NCBI RefSeq assembly: GCF_009674625.1 | Contig: NZ_WKJQ01000001.1 | Location: forward strand, 1,488,001 to 1,552,000 | Length of the DNA: 64,000 bases | Direction of reading: 5' to 3' | Origin: Haloferax marinum | GTDB taxonomy: Archaea; Halobacteriota; Halobacteria; Halobacteriales; Haloferacaceae | Notes under the pieces: generated by a model | Database searches by the model: none | Told to the model about the DNA's origin: nothing | The model's input: only the letters and a program-made list of their open reading frames with translations | Position numbers and translations under genes: made by a program | Shown: piece by piece, positions 1 to 9,422 of the stretch | Numbering within the stretch: position 1 is the stretch's first letter | Layout of the letters: each line of letters opens with the position of its first letter

Positions 1-41
1 TCGACGTATTCGTACTGGGAGATGTCTACTTTCTTAGTCAT
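1..41 (-). CDS. rpoA2: RNA polymerase subunit A'' (partial, 5' end only)
   Basis: Only the first 13 codons lie in the window; they read MTKKVDISQYEYV. The ATG overlaps the end of rpoA1 by 8 bases (ATGACTAA), an arrangement that suggests translational coupling. Halobacteria split the largest RNA polymerase subunit into A' and A''. Position and overlap identify this as the C-terminal half. No domain can be seen in so short a piece, so the call rests on the neighbourhood. Confidence 0.85.
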   Translation of the reverse strand, partial: MTKKVDISQYEYV

Positions 42-2964
42 CTGATTCTACCTCCGCACCGGCGCTGACGCGCGGTTCTGCGTGTTCGGAGAGGTTGGTC
101 GGCGGTGCACGCTCGCCGAGGAAGCGTTCTTTCTCGGCGTCCGAGGAGAACTCCGCGTCGACGACGCGGTCTGCGATGGCGTCGACGTCGATGGGGTTGT
201 CCTCACTCGACGAGACCTTGACGGGACTCGTGCCGTCTTCACCGAACTCGAACTGGACGATGGTGCCCGACGTGTCGCGGACAGAGCCGTCGTACTGCGC
301 TTCGAGTTCGGACAGTGCGTTGATGAGACGACGCTGCAGGTATCCGGACTTCGACGTACGGACTGCAGTGTCGACGAGACCCTCACGACCACCCATCGCG
401 TGGAAGAAGAACTCACGCGGGGTGAGGCCGGCGCGGTAGGAGTTCTCGACGAACCCGTGTGCGTCGGCAGAGAGGTCGCCTCGCTGGTAGTGGCTCAGGG
501 TACGGCCCTCGTAGCCACGGTTGATGCGCTCGCCCCGAACTGCCTGCTGGCCGACACAGCCAGCCATCTGGGTCAGGTTGAGCATGGACGCACGCGCACC
601 GGACTTCGACATCACGACTGCCGGGTTGTCTTCTGCGAAGTGGTCTTCTGCGATTTCACCAGCAGAGTCACGTGCCTTGCCGAGGCGCTGCATAATCTTC
701 ATCTCCAGCGTCTCGTCTACAGAACGGCCTGGCAGCGACTCGAGTTCACCGTTCTCGTAGATTTCGATGAGGTCCTGGATTTTCTCGTAGGCGTTCTCGA
801 TAGCCTCGTCGACCTGTTTGGTCGCTTCGTCCGGGATGGACTCGTCGTCGATACCGATGGAGAGACCGAAGTGCATGATGGCGCGCATCGCCAGCGACGC
901 AATCTCGTTGATGAAGATGCGCGAGCGCGTCTTCGAGTAGTCCTTCGCGAGTACGTCGACGATTTCGCCACCGAAGGCACCGACTGCGTCTTCGTCGATG
1001 GTCCCTTCGACGAGTTGGCCGTCCTCGATACGGACCGTGTCGCCGACTTTCGAGGTGAACTCCATGTCGAGGTCGTCGGGCAGGAGTTCGGAGAAGATCT
1101 GCTGGCCGGTCCAGTAGGGCTTGCCGTTTTCGTCTTCGCCTGCGGGTTCGGGGAGCGTGTCCACGCGCGTCGCACGAAGCAGGTCGAGCGCCTGCGTCTC
1201 GACGAAGTGCGGGTTGTCGTGCGTGAGGAGATACGTTCCCGAGATGTGGTCCTGGATGGCACCGATGATGTTCTCACCGAAGCGCGGCGAGAGAATCTGC
1301 TCTTGGACACGCATGAGGACGCGTGCCTCGGCACGGGCCTCCTCGTTCTGGAGGGCGTGCATGTTCATCTCGTCGCCGTCGAAGTCTGCGTTGTACGGTG
1401 GGCAGACGACGGTGTTCAGGCGGAACGTCTTGTACGGCATCACGACGACTTCGTGCGCCATGATGGACATCCGGTGCAGCGATGGCTGTCGGTTGAAGAT
1501 GACGATGTCGCCATCGACGAGGTGTCGGTTGACTTCCCAGCCGAGTTCGACCTTCTCTGCGAGCTCTTCGCAGTTCTTCTCGGTCACCTTCAGGCGACGG
1601 CCGTCGGGACGTCGAACGTAGTTCGCACCGGGGTGTTTCTCGGGGCCGTTGCGGACGTACTGCTGGGCCTCCTCGATGTTCCGCTCGGTGACGTTCATCG
1701 TCTGGGTCATCTCTGCTGCGACGCGGTCCGGCACACCGACTTCGTTGAGAGAGAGCGTCGGGTCCGGCGAGATGACGGTACGCGCGGAGAAGTTGACACG
1801 CTTCCCGGACAGCGAGCCACGGAAGCGACCTTCCTTGCCTTTCAGACGCTGACTGAGCGTCTTGAGCGGGCGGCCGGAACGGTGGCGTGCCGGCGGCGTC
1901 CCCGAAATCTCGTTGTCGATGAACGTGGTGACGTGGTACTGGAGCAGTTCCCACAAGTCCTCGATAATCAACTGCGGCGCACCGGCCTCACGGTTCTCCA
2001 TGAACCGCTGGTTGATGCGGATGATGTCGACGAGTTTGTGGGTCAGGTCGTCTTCGGAGCGCTGACCGTTGTCCAGCGTAATCGACGGCCGTGCGGTTAC
2101 CGGCGGGACCGGAAGCACAGTGAGAATCATCCACTCGGGGCGCGACCGGTCGGGGTCGATACCGAGCGTGATGAGGTCTTCGTCCGGGATGTCCTCGAAC
2201 CAGTCGCGGATGTCCGAGGGCATCAGTTTGTTCATGTCCTCTTCGGTCAGGTCGACGCCGAGCGCCTTCTCCAGCGCCTTGCGGTCGTCGCCGACGGGGC
2301 GGAACTCACCGGCGAGCACCTCGTTGATTCGGTCGGCGGGGAGGTCTGCTTTCTCCGCGAGGTCGACCGGCGAGATGCCCTCGTCGTCCTCGTCGTCGGG
2401 GTCGGGTTGCATCGCGGAGGCGATGCGCTCGGAGAAGTCCCCGGCGAGCACGTTCTGGACCTCGTAGTAGGTCGTCGGCTTCTCGTGTTTGATGTCGTGC
2501 TGCGGCGACCCACAGTGGGGACAGCGGTGGGCCTTGCGGGCCTGCCGGACTGCCGCCTTCATCACGTCACTCCAGTCGTCGCCGAGTTCCTTCGTCCGCT
2601 TGAGGTTGTCGCGGTACTCGTCTGCTTCTTCCTGCGTGAGCGAGAGGCGACCACACTCACGACAGGTCGAACGGAGGAGTCGGCGGATGAGTTTCGTGAA
2701 GCCGACGTGGATGACGGGCGCGGCCAGTTCGATGTGGCCGAAGTGCCCGTTACACGACCCGGAGTGCTGGCCGCAGGTGCGGCACTGCAGACCGGGGTCG
2801 ATGACGCCCAGACGCGGGTCCATGAGACCCATGTCGATTGGGTAGCCGTCGTCGTCGTAGGTGTCCGCGGTGATGACCTTCGTCGCGGACATGTCTCGGT
2901 ACGTCTCCGGGTCCATCAACCCGAACTGAATGCTGCCGATTTCTTTGGGTGTCTGCATTGACAT
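34..2964 (-). CDS. rpoA1: DNA-directed RNA polymerase subunit A'
   Basis: A 976-residue N-terminal half of the largest subunit of the cytoplasmic RNA polymerase; it holds the Mg-binding part of the active site. The catalytic motif NADFDGDEMN is near residue 525. Zinc-type cysteine pairs are seen near the N-terminus (CRTCGQ, CRECG, CPHCG). An acidic insert around residues 180-270 (PDPDDEDDEG and following) is an addition of the kind expected in a salt-in organism. The start MSMQTP is 6 bp after rpoB1; an inner ATG at 2958 (MQTP) is an alternative. It is the fourth gene of the rpoH-B2-B1-A1-A2 operon and overlaps rpoA2. Confidence 0.97.
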   Translation of the reverse strand: MSMQTPKEIGSIQFGLMDPETYRDMSATKVITADTYDDDGYPIDMGLMDPRLGVIDPGLQCRTCGQHSGSCNGHFGHIELAAPVIHVGFTKLIRRLLRSTCRECGRLSLTQEEADEYRDNLKRTKELGDDWSDVMKAAVRQARKAHRCPHCGSPQHDIKHEKPTTYYEVQNVLAGDFSERIASAMQPDPDDEDDEGISPVDLAEKADLPADRINEVLAGEFRPVGDDRKALEKALGVDLTEEDMNKLMPSDIRDWFEDIPDEDLITLGIDPDRSRPEWMILTVLPVPPVTARPSITLDNGQRSEDDLTHKLVDIIRINQRFMENREAGAPQLIIEDLWELLQYHVTTFIDNEISGTPPARHRSGRPLKTLSQRLKGKEGRFRGSLSGKRVNFSARTVISPDPTLSLNEVGVPDRVAAEMTQTMNVTERNIEEAQQYVRNGPEKHPGANYVRRPDGRRLKVTEKNCEELAEKVELGWEVNRHLVDGDIVIFNRQPSLHRMSIMAHEVVVMPYKTFRLNTVVCPPYNADFDGDEMNMHALQNEEARAEARVLMRVQEQILSPRFGENIIGAIQDHISGTYLLTHDNPHFVETQALDLLRATRVDTLPEPAGEDENGKPYWTGQQIFSELLPDDLDMEFTSKVGDTVRIEDGQLVEGTIDEDAVGAFGGEIVDVLAKDYSKTRSRIFINEIASLAMRAIMHFGLSIGIDDESIPDEATKQVDEAIENAYEKIQDLIEIYENGELESLPGRSVDETLEMKIMQRLGKARDSAGEIAEDHFAEDNPAVVMSKSGARASMLNLTQMAGCVGQQAVRGERINRGYEGRTLSHYQRGDLSADAHGFVENSYRAGLTPREFFFHAMGGREGLVDTAVRTSKSGYLQRRLINALSELEAQYDGSVRDTSGTIVQFEFGEDGTSPVKVSSSEDNPIDVDAIADRVVDAEFSSDAEKERFLGERAPPTNLSEHAEPRVSAGAEVESDD

Positions 2965-2970
2965 GTGTGA

Positions 2971-4800
2971 TTAGACCGCGTCCTTGAGCTCGATTCGCGG
3001 GCGAACGCCGAGTGCGACCATCTCGTCTAAGAGCAGCTTGAACGCGTAGCTGATGTCGATTTCGTGGATGTTGTCCTCGTCGCCGGTGACGGGGTCGTAG
3101 ATACGACGCTGGTCGCGGTCTTCGACGGCGACCATACCGGTGTCTGCGGAGATGTAGACTTTCTCCTTGTCGGAGGAGTCGAGGAGACGCTCCTGAAGCA
3201 CCATCGCGGCCCCGTGGCCGATGACGGTGTCACGCTCCATCTCACCGAGACGAAGGCCACCCTCACGGGCACGACCCTCGGTCGGTTGCCGGGTGAGCAC
3301 CTGCACCGGACCGCGAGAGCGGGCGTGCAGTTTGTTGCTCACCATGTGGTACAGTTTGTGGTAGAAGATGATGCCGACGAAGATTTCGGCCTCGATCTTC
3401 TCGCCGGTCACGCCGGAGTACATGACCTCCTTGCCGGAGGACATGAAGCCGCGTTCTTCCAGTGCAGAGCGGAGTTCGTGTTCGTCTTCGCCCTGGAAGG
3501 CAGTGCCGTCGACGCGGCGACCTTCGAGTGCGCCGACTTTGCCACCCAGCATCTCCAGCACGTGACCGACCGTCATGCGTGACGGCAGTGCGTGCGGGTT
3601 GAGGACGAGGTCGGGGACGACGCCGTCTGCCGTAAAGGGCATGTCTTCCTGCGGTGCCAAGTGGCCCACGACACCCTTCTGTCCGTGTCGGGATGCGAAC
3701 TTGTCACCGAGTTCCGGAACTCGCTGGTCACGAACGGAGACCTTGGCGAGTTTCGAGCCGTCTTCACCCTCCATGAGCGTGACGGTGTCGACGACACCGG
3801 ACTCACCGGAGCGCATGGTGACAGACGTCTCACGACGCTTCTGTGGCGAGAGCCCCGCCATGTCGTCCGGTTCTTCGAGGAACCGCGGCGGCGACGTCTT
3901 GCCGAGGAGGACGGAGTTCTCGTCGACGACGGTTTCGGGGTTGACGAGACCGTCTTCGTCGAGGTGCGAGTAGGCGTCTTCACCGCGTGCGCCACGCACG
4001 TCCTGCGACGGAATCTCGAAGCGGTCTTCCTGACCGCCGGGGTAGCGGCGTTCTTCGCCCTCGTAGGTACGGAAGAAGTGCGAGCGGGCGAGTGCGCGCT
4101 CGACAGACCCCTTGTTCATGACGAGTGCGTCCTCGATGTTGAAGCCCTCGTAGGACATGACGGCCACGACGAAGTTCTGTGCGGCCGGGCGCTCGTCGAA
4201 CCCAATCTGCTCTGTGGTCTGGGTCTTGACCATCGAGAGCTGTGGGTAGTGCATGAGGTGCTGGCGGGTGTCCGGGCGGATACGGTAGTTCGCGGCCGGA
4301 ATCCCCAGCGACTGCTTCATCATCCCTGCACCCATCGTAATACGCGGCGACGCGTTGTGTTCCGGGTACGGAATCATCCCGGCACCGATACCGAAGATGA
4401 GCTGTGGGTCGATTTCGAGGTGCGTGTGGTCCTCGTTGAGTTCGTCTTCGTCGACGGCGACGTAGATGTCCTCTTCTTCCTCGGCGTCGATGAACTCGAC
4501 GAGTCCGCGCTCGACGAGGTCCTCGAAGTCGAGTTCGTCGTTTTCGAGGGCTTCGACGTGTTCGTCCGTGAGCAGCTGTTCGCCGTCTTCGACGACGATG
4601 AGGGGACGACGGGCACGCCCGGCGTCCGCGTTGATGATAACTTCGCGGGTGCGCTCCTTGACGGAGACGTTCACCATCTGGCTGACGTCGCCGCGGCGAC
4701 GTGCCTCGCGAATCTGCGCTGCGAGTTGGTTGGGGTCGGGGTGCGTCCCGACGAGACTACCGTTGACGTATACTTTCGCTTCTCGCTGTGCCTGAGCCAT
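2971..4800 (-). CDS. rpoB1: DNA-directed RNA polymerase subunit B'
   Basis: A 609-residue C-terminal half of the second-largest RNA polymerase subunit. Conserved blocks include [11 protein letters not shown] and [17 protein letters not shown], which surround the active centre and clamp. The open frame runs 69 bases further upstream, but [14 protein letters not shown] at 4800 starts the family's conserved region and follows rpoB2 by 1 bp, so that start was chosen. In other archaeal subunits I would expect zinc-binding cysteines near the C-terminus (CxxCG...C..C); here that stretch reads [10 protein letters not shown] and later DPVTGDED with no cysteine, so the zinc site seems lost. Confidence 0.97.
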   Translation of the reverse strand: MAQAQREAKVYVNGSLVGTHPDPNQLAAQIREARRRGDVSQMVNVSVKERTREVIINADAGRARRPLIVVEDGEQLLTDEHVEALENDELDFEDLVERGLVEFIDAEEEEDIYVAVDEDELNEDHTHLEIDPQLIFGIGAGMIPYPEHNASPRITMGAGMMKQSLGIPAANYRIRPDTRQHLMHYPQLSMVKTQTTEQIGFDERPAAQNFVVAVMSYEGFNIEDALVMNKGSVERALARSHFFRTYEGEERRYPGGQEDRFEIPSQDVRGARGEDAYSHLDEDGLVNPETVVDENSVLLGKTSPPRFLEEPDDMAGLSPQKRRETSVTMRSGESGVVDTVTLMEGEDGSKLAKVSVRDQRVPELGDKFASRHGQKGVVGHLAPQEDMPFTADGVVPDLVLNPHALPSRMTVGHVLEMLGGKVGALEGRRVDGTAFQGEDEHELRSALEERGFMSSGKEVMYSGVTGEKIEAEIFVGIIFYHKLYHMVSNKLHARSRGPVQVLTRQPTEGRAREGGLRLGEMERDTVIGHGAAMVLQERLLDSSDKEKVYISADTGMVAVEDRDQRRIYDPVTGDEDNIHEIDISYAFKLLLDEMVALGVRPRIELKDAV

Positions 4801-4801
4801 G

Positions 4802-6367
4802 TTAGTCGTCTGCGGGTGTGGCGTCGATACTGTCGATGCCGGGGATCCCCTCGACACCCATCGACGCAAGTTCTCGTTTCAATGCCTGTTCGTCTTCGAC
4901 GTTCTGAGAGAGCTCCATCGCCTGCGCGAAGTTCTTCACCAGACCACAGTTCGGCCCTTCTGGCGTCTCAGACGGGCAGATGCGACCCCACTGGGTCGCG
5001 TGCAGGTCGCGTGCCTCGAAGTGAGGCTGCGAGCGCGACAGCGGACTGCGGAGACGGCGGAGGTGAGAGAGCACACCCATGTAGTCCGTCCGGTCGACGA
5101 GTTGGGAGACGCCGGAGCGGCCACCCACCCAGTTCCCGGTCGCGATGGGGTGTTCGAGACGCTCCGTGAGGACGTCGGACCGGACCACGGTGTTGACCGT
5201 GAGGTTCCGGTTACGCATGTTCGCACGTTCGAGCTGGTACTTCACGTCGCGTGCGAGTTTGTTGAGCGCCGTCCGGAAGAGGTCCTTCATCAGGTCGCCG
5301 GAGACCTTGAGGCGCTTGTTGGCGTAGTGGTCTTTGTCGTCGGACTCGCGACGCTGGAGTGCGAGTTCGAAACACGCCTCGGCCATGCGGCAGAGGTAGT
5401 ACGCCTTGTTCATGCGCACTTCCTCTTCTTCGGCACCCTCTTCGTGGAGGTGCGGAAGGAGGTAGCGGTCGATGACGTAGTTGGCGCGCTTGAGCTGGTA
5501 GTTCTTACCCTGCCCGCCTGCGACGCGCTTGCCGAGTGCCTCGATGGCCTGTTCTTGGGTCTGAACGTCGGCCTCTTCGAGGTTTTCGAGCATGAACTTC
5601 ACAATCTCCGGGTCGTCGGAGACGCGGTGGACGATGTCCTCGTCGGATTCGAGACCGAGTGCACGCACGAGCGTGACGAAGTTGACGCTCCCGGAGACGG
5701 ATGGGAACGACACTTCGAGGAGTCCTTCGCGGTTGCGCTCACAGAGAACGAGTGCGCGGTAGCCGCGGCGTTGACTGAAGGTCTTGGCGACCTGAATCTC
5801 GTCGCCGTACTTCGTGTCGTACTCGGCGAGAATCTTGTTCGGTGCAAGGTCCTCCGACGTCATGAGCACGCGCTCGGAGCCGTTGACGATGAAGTAGCCA
5901 CCGGGGTCGACGGGGTCTTCACCGATTTCGACGAGGTCCTCGTCGGAGAGTTCCGCGATGTTACACTTCGAGGAGCCGACCATGATGGGCATCCGGCCGA
6001 CCTTCGTCTCGGCGGTGTCGACGACGACTTCCTCTTCTTCTTCGCCGCCGCGGACGATGGACATCTCCATGAACACGGGGGCGGAGTAGGTGATGTTGCG
6101 CAGGCGCGCTTCCTGCGGGAAGAGAAGTTCCTCGGACCCGTCGGCCTCGCGGACACGGGGCGTCTCGACGCGGACGCCACCGAGTTCGACGTAGACGGGT
6201 TCTTCACCCTCCTTGTCGCCGATGTCCGTCTCGATGGTCGCTTTCTCTTCGACGACCTCGGACATGCCGCGTTCTAAGAACGCGTTAAACGAGCGGAAGT
6301 GATGTTCAGCGAGCCGTTCTTCAGAGAAGTACTTGCGAGAGACCTCGCGTCGCGCTTGTCGATTCAT
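4802..6367 (-). CDS. rpoB2: DNA-directed RNA polymerase subunit B''
   Basis: A 521-residue N-terminal half of the second-largest RNA polymerase subunit, recognisable by [14 protein letters not shown] and by [20 protein letters not shown] close to the C-terminus. The ATG overlaps the rpoH stop by 4 bases, fixing the start at 6367. The split from B' falls just after the [13 protein letters not shown] block, as is known for halobacteria. It is co-transcribed with rpoH, rpoB1 and rpoA1. Confidence 0.97.
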   Translation of the reverse strand: MNRQARREVSRKYFSEERLAEHHFRSFNAFLERGMSEVVEEKATIETDIGDKEGEEPVYVELGGVRVETPRVREADGSEELLFPQEARLRNITYSAPVFMEMSIVRGGEEEEEVVVDTAETKVGRMPIMVGSSKCNIAELSDEDLVEIGEDPVDPGGYFIVNGSERVLMTSEDLAPNKILAEYDTKYGDEIQVAKTFSQRRGYRALVLCERNREGLLEVSFPSVSGSVNFVTLVRALGLESDEDIVHRVSDDPEIVKFMLENLEEADVQTQEQAIEALGKRVAGGQGKNYQLKRANYVIDRYLLPHLHEEGAEEEEVRMNKAYYLCRMAEACFELALQRRESDDKDHYANKRLKVSGDLMKDLFRTALNKLARDVKYQLERANMRNRNLTVNTVVRSDVLTERLEHPIATGNWVGGRSGVSQLVDRTDYMGVLSHLRRLRSPLSRSQPHFEARDLHATQWGRICPSETPEGPNCGLVKNFAQAMELSQNVEDEQALKRELASMGVEGIPGIDSIDATPADD

Positions 6368-6591
6368 TCGATCACCAGTCGGTATACGACTGCTATGTCG
6401 GTCGTTCGCGAATTCCGGACAATCTTGATGACGTCACCGGGCTCTGCGTCGTCCGGGAGCGCCGGGTCTTTCCTCTTGATCTTCGGGAGATTCGTCTTCT
6501 CGACGTTGTACTCCTGCAACACACTCTCGACTTCCTCGTCGTCGAGGACAGTGTGTTCTGGAACCAGTGTGTGTTGGCTTACGTCTACCAT
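6364..6591 (-). CDS. rpoH: DNA-directed RNA polymerase subunit H
   Basis: A 75-residue subunit (Rpb5 C-terminal domain equivalent) that opens the RNA polymerase operon. The conserved start VPEHTVL and the stretch [11 protein letters not shown] mark the family. The reading frame continues upstream, but [13 protein letters not shown] at 6591 gives the normal family length. Candidate TATA elements on the minus strand lie at about 6656-6665 (TTAAATGG) and, further away, at 6750-6760 (ATTTATATCG), so the operon may have a leader of about 40 or 140 nt. Confidence 0.95.
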   Translation of the reverse strand: MVDVSQHTLVPEHTVLDDEEVESVLQEYNVEKTNLPKIKRKDPALPDDAEPGDVIKIVRNSRTTDIAVVYRLVIE

Positions 6592-6819
6592 GTATGGTGC
6601 TGCTGGGTGCTGGAAGAAGCTGTCACGGGATACTACGGCAGATTTTGGTAGCCATCCATTTAACACTTGCCAACTGCGTCGAAGAAAGGCGAGGCTAGCG
6701 GAGGTCACGCACCGGAGATGCGCGAATCGTCACATATTGGCATGGGGTATAGCGATATAAATGTCTTCGGGGCAGGAATCGCGGTACCGCACGCCAAGGG
6801 CAAACCAGATGGTAAGTCT

Positions 6820-6829
6820 TATCTATAAA
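6820..6829 (+). promoter_or_regulatory. TATA box of the tRNA-Asp genes
   Basis: The sequence tatctataaa lies about 30 nt before the 5' end of the first tRNA-Asp. That is the distance expected for an archaeal TATA box. No separate TATA-like site is visible in the 30-nt spacer between the two tRNAs, so they are probably transcribed together. Confidence 0.6.
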
Positions 6830-6858
6830 CCTCGGCTACGAATGATTGCAGACGGAGG

Positions 6859-6931
6859 GCCCGGGTGGTGTAGTGGCCCATCATACGACCCTGTCACGGT
6901 CGTGACGCGGGTTCAAATCCCGCCTCGGGCG
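6859..6931 (+). tRNA. tRNA-Asp (GTC), copy 1
   Basis: A complete 73-nt cloverleaf. The acceptor GCCCGGG pairs with CTCGGGC (one G-U), the anticodon loop CTGTCAC holds GTC, and the T arm is GCGGG-TTCAAAT-CCCGC. The discriminator base is G and CCA is not encoded. A TATA box sits about 30 nt upstream. Confidence 0.97.
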
Positions 6932-6961
6932 CTCTCCGTATCCGACAACTCACTTCAGTAA

Positions 6962-7034
6962 GCCCGGGTGGTGTAGTGGCCCATCATACGACCCTGTCAC
7001 GGTCGTGACGCGGGTTCAAATCCCGCCTCGGGCG
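6962..7034 (+). tRNA. tRNA-Asp (GTC), copy 2
   Basis: Identical over all 73 nt to the tRNA-Asp 30 nt upstream, with the same GTC anticodon and G discriminator. The flanks differ, so the identity is confined to the tRNA itself. Its 3' side borders T-arm-like fragments and an AT-richer block, a typical setting for an integration target. Confidence 0.97.
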
Positions 7035-7041
7035 CTTCTCT

Positions 7042-7172
7042 GATTTCCAACCTCTGAGCGCCGAGTTTGTCTCGGCGCGGGCCGGTTGGAATCTGTAAGC
7101 AGTGACAGGCGGGATTTGAAGCAGGGAGCGGCGCGAACGCAGTGAGCAGAGCGACCGAGGTTCAAATCCCGG
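7042..7172. repeat. Hairpin and two tRNA T-arm-like fragments downstream of tRNA-Asp
   Basis: This stretch holds no gene. Two nested inverted repeats form a hairpin: gatttccaacc (7042-7052) with ggttggaatc, enclosing gcgccgag-tttgt-ctcggcgc. Beyond it, 7108-7120 is an exact inverted 13-nt copy of the T-arm sequence ttcaaatcccgcc, and 7159-7171 (ggttcaaatcccg) is a direct 13-nt copy. No acceptor or anticodon stem can be built around either, so they are fragments. Inference: remnants of attachment sites left by integration at the tRNA. Confidence 0.6.
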
Positions 7173-7229
7173 TGAGACAGGACTCAACGACGTACTACTC
7201 TCTTGCTCGTGGGAGTCACCGAAACGGAA

Positions 7230-8598
7230 TTAATCACTATTGCCTCCGATAAAGGAGATCGCGGCTAAAAACAGGATTAAGAGAGTAAGTGCAAATAGCA
7301 TCTGACCGTGAGTGAAGATGTATATCTGGTTCCCAAATGTCTTCACTGAAAAGTCCTCCCTCGGAGATATAGTGTTTGAGCCGCGAACGTGATTGTTCAA
7401 CCAAGGGTCTAACCGCTGTCCGCTCACGTTCGCTACAGTATCCAAAAATATGGAGTGTTATGGCATTATTTTGGCTGGGGTCAGAGTATCTATTCATTAT
7501 TTTGAATACGTCACTCAAATTCTGAGTCCCTCTGCTTGACTCGCGGATTCGATAGTCAAGAGCGGCAAGAACTAATGCACCATTGATATATTCGCTGTTA
7601 TTGTGCCACGTCGAGCTATTTGCGAGAACAACACCTTGACGTTGTGCCTGCGCCATGTTGATTAGATGACGTTCATATTCTGCTCTTGATATGTACTCAT
7701 CTTCGTAGAGTAGACGAGATTCGTAGTATTTTGCACTCGCTTCAATGAACCACTTCATCTCCGGACTAACGACCATCCCTTGACGTGTATGGATGTATTC
7801 GTGAATCCACATAGATTGAGAATTAGATAAGGTAGGTGTGTCATCCTCGACAACCATATCAGGTCCAGTAGCAAACCCAGAGCGGGTCATCTCATCCGGC
7901 GATGCAAAAACGGTCACAACCGTGTATCGATGTCCTATATTCAATCTCCGAGCGGTGCTAGAGAGTAAATCAAGAACTGCATCCGGAGATGAGGACATAT
8001 CGGCAGTATCGGGAACAACAAGGCGAATCCTCTGACAGCCGACGGTTCTTTCGTATACATTAGCTTCTCCAAAGAAAACGACATTCTTCCCAACTACACC
8101 GTTGTTTTTGATTTGAGGGTTAACATGAGGTTGGAGATGGCCTGGAAGCGGGGCGAGGGACCAACTATCCGAATAGCCGTAATCGGAATTCTCCGGAATA
8201 TTCGATTGTCCTGACGGAGGACCGCTTGCATTGAACGAGTAGGTGATCGATGGCCTGCGTGTTTTGTGGTTCCAAGAGAGTTCATAGGCAGATTCTGTGT
8301 TGTTCGTGAACCCATTATTTGACACAAGCGAGGCACGTTGGGGGAGAGAAACTTCGAAGGGCGCATTAGAAAAATCGGACAGGTCATACGTGATTTTGAT
8401 TACGTTTCCAGTCCCTAACCTCTCAGCTGAAGCATTGATTAGATGTTCTGGATCGGGTTTGGGGTGTCCAGAGGGAGTTAAACACACCTCAGATTGGCCC
8501 TTATTTACAGCACCAGCCGGAGTGGGTACCATTGAGGTAGTCAACAAAAACGCAAGCAACAAAGGGACAATACGCTGTTTGTATAGTTCCCAGTTCAT
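7230..8598 (-). pseudogene. Secreted, membrane-anchored gluzincin metalloprotease-like protein, frameshifted
   Basis: A signal peptide at residues 1-30 (hydrophobic core IVPLLLAFLLTTSMVP) leads an extracellular protein with the zinc motif HEYIH at 266-270 and a likely third ligand Glu286 (WFIEASAKYY), a gluzincin layout. The uninterrupted frame ends at 7237 in a non-conserved tail. Near 7444-7448 a run of five A (T on the coding strand) appears one base too long. Removing one base joins the frame LHI to LDTVANVSGQ and gives a 455-residue protein ending in a hydrophobic anchor (LFALTLLILFLAAISF). The substrate is unknown. Base composition is more AT-rich than the neighbours, consistent with transfer. 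Confidence 0.75.
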
Positions 8599-8712
8599 CC
8601 AGATGACACCATCTCCTCGTCTAGCAAACTTAGCCTTTATCGAACCTAGAACGAGACAATGAACGAACCTACACCGAATCCGATCGTTGATTTTTGCTAA
8701 GTAGTACGTTCC

Positions 8713-9069
8713 TCACCCAACGACCCCACCAATCGCCCCACCGATAGCCACCCCGACCAACGCCGCCAGCAACGTGCCGAACGCATATCGCGCCGCCGTC
8801 CGGTAGTCGCCGACGTCTAAGAGTTCGGCCACACCGACTGCGAACGACGAGAAGGTCGTGAACGCGCCACAGAACCCGGTTCCGGCGAGCGTCGCCGCCG
8901 GTTCGGCCACCGGTGCGGTGACGACGAACCCGAGTGCGATGCTCCCGAGCACGTTGACGGTGAAGGTACTCCACTTGCCGACGATTTGCTGGTCGACGAC
9001 GTGGCGCGAGACTGCGCCCAGCATGCCGCCGAGGCCGACGAGGACGACAGTAGTTGCCGAGAGACTCAT
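8713..9069 (-). CDS. crcB: CrcB/Fluc fluoride channel, subunit 1
   Basis: A 118-residue protein with four predicted membrane helices. Family motifs seen are GGMLGAVSRH, the TVNVLGSIALG segment with its pore Asn, and GFCGAFTTFSSF, which carries the Phe/Ser/Thr residues of the fluoride pore. Fluc channels export fluoride across the cytoplasmic membrane as dual-topology dimers. Its ATG overlaps the stop of the second crcB by 4 bases, so the two are translated together and may form a heterodimer. Confidence 0.93.
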   Translation of the reverse strand: MSLSATTVVLVGLGGMLGAVSRHVVDQQIVGKWSTFTVNVLGSIALGFVVTAPVAEPAATLAGTGFCGAFTTFSSFAVGVAELLDVGDYRTAARYAFGTLLAALVGVAIGGAIGGVVG

Positions 9070-9413
9070 CGTCTCCCTCCGACCACGAGACCCAGCGCCG
9101 CGGCGCTAAATCCGAGGACGTAGTTCGCGCCGACGTTGAGGAGTCCGCCCGTCATCGTGAGACCGGCAGTCTGGACGGCGAACGTGCTGTACGTCGTAAA
9201 CGACGAGAGGAGGCCCGTCCCGAAGAGCAACTGCACCCGGCGAGAGGAGACGGTGGTGACGAACGTCCCGAGGGCGAAACTCCCGAGGACGTTCACGACG
9301 AGCGTTCCGCCCGCGCCGGGGACGGCGACGGCGACGAGATAGCGGAGCGCCGCCCCGAGAAACCCACCGAAGGCGACTAACGCCAGTTCCGAACGGTCCA
9401 TACCGTCTCTCAT
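9066..9413 (-). CDS. crcB: CrcB/Fluc fluoride channel, subunit 2
   Basis: A 115-residue paralogue of the downstream crcB with GGFLGAALRY, VVNVLGSFALG and GLLSSFTTYSTF. Four membrane helices are expected. A start at 9401 (MDRSELAL) is an equally good alternative, since neither ATG has a clear ribosome site. It follows the HerA-like ATPase by 9 bp and overlaps the next crcB, forming a three-gene unit. No fluoride riboswitch-like structure was recognised upstream. Confidence 0.92.
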   Translation of the reverse strand: MRDGMDRSELALVAFGGFLGAALRYLVAVAVPGAGGTLVVNVLGSFALGTFVTTVSSRRVQLLFGTGLLSSFTTYSTFAVQTAGLTMTGGLLNVGANYVLGFSAAALGLVVGGRR

Positions 9414-9422
9414 CCGGAGTGG

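Noticed and set aside
82-2961. A 959-codon open frame on the strand opposite rpoA1
   Set aside because: It is an antisense shadow produced by the high GC content and codon bias; the minus-strand protein is a clear RNA polymerase subunit.
7100-7180. A possible third tRNA after the two tRNA-Asp genes
   Set aside because: Only the T-loop sequence is present; no acceptor, D or anticodon stem can be formed.
6984-7187. A 67-codon frame over the second tRNA-Asp
   Set aside because: It is the antisense translation of a tRNA and its T-arm fragments, a familiar false gene.
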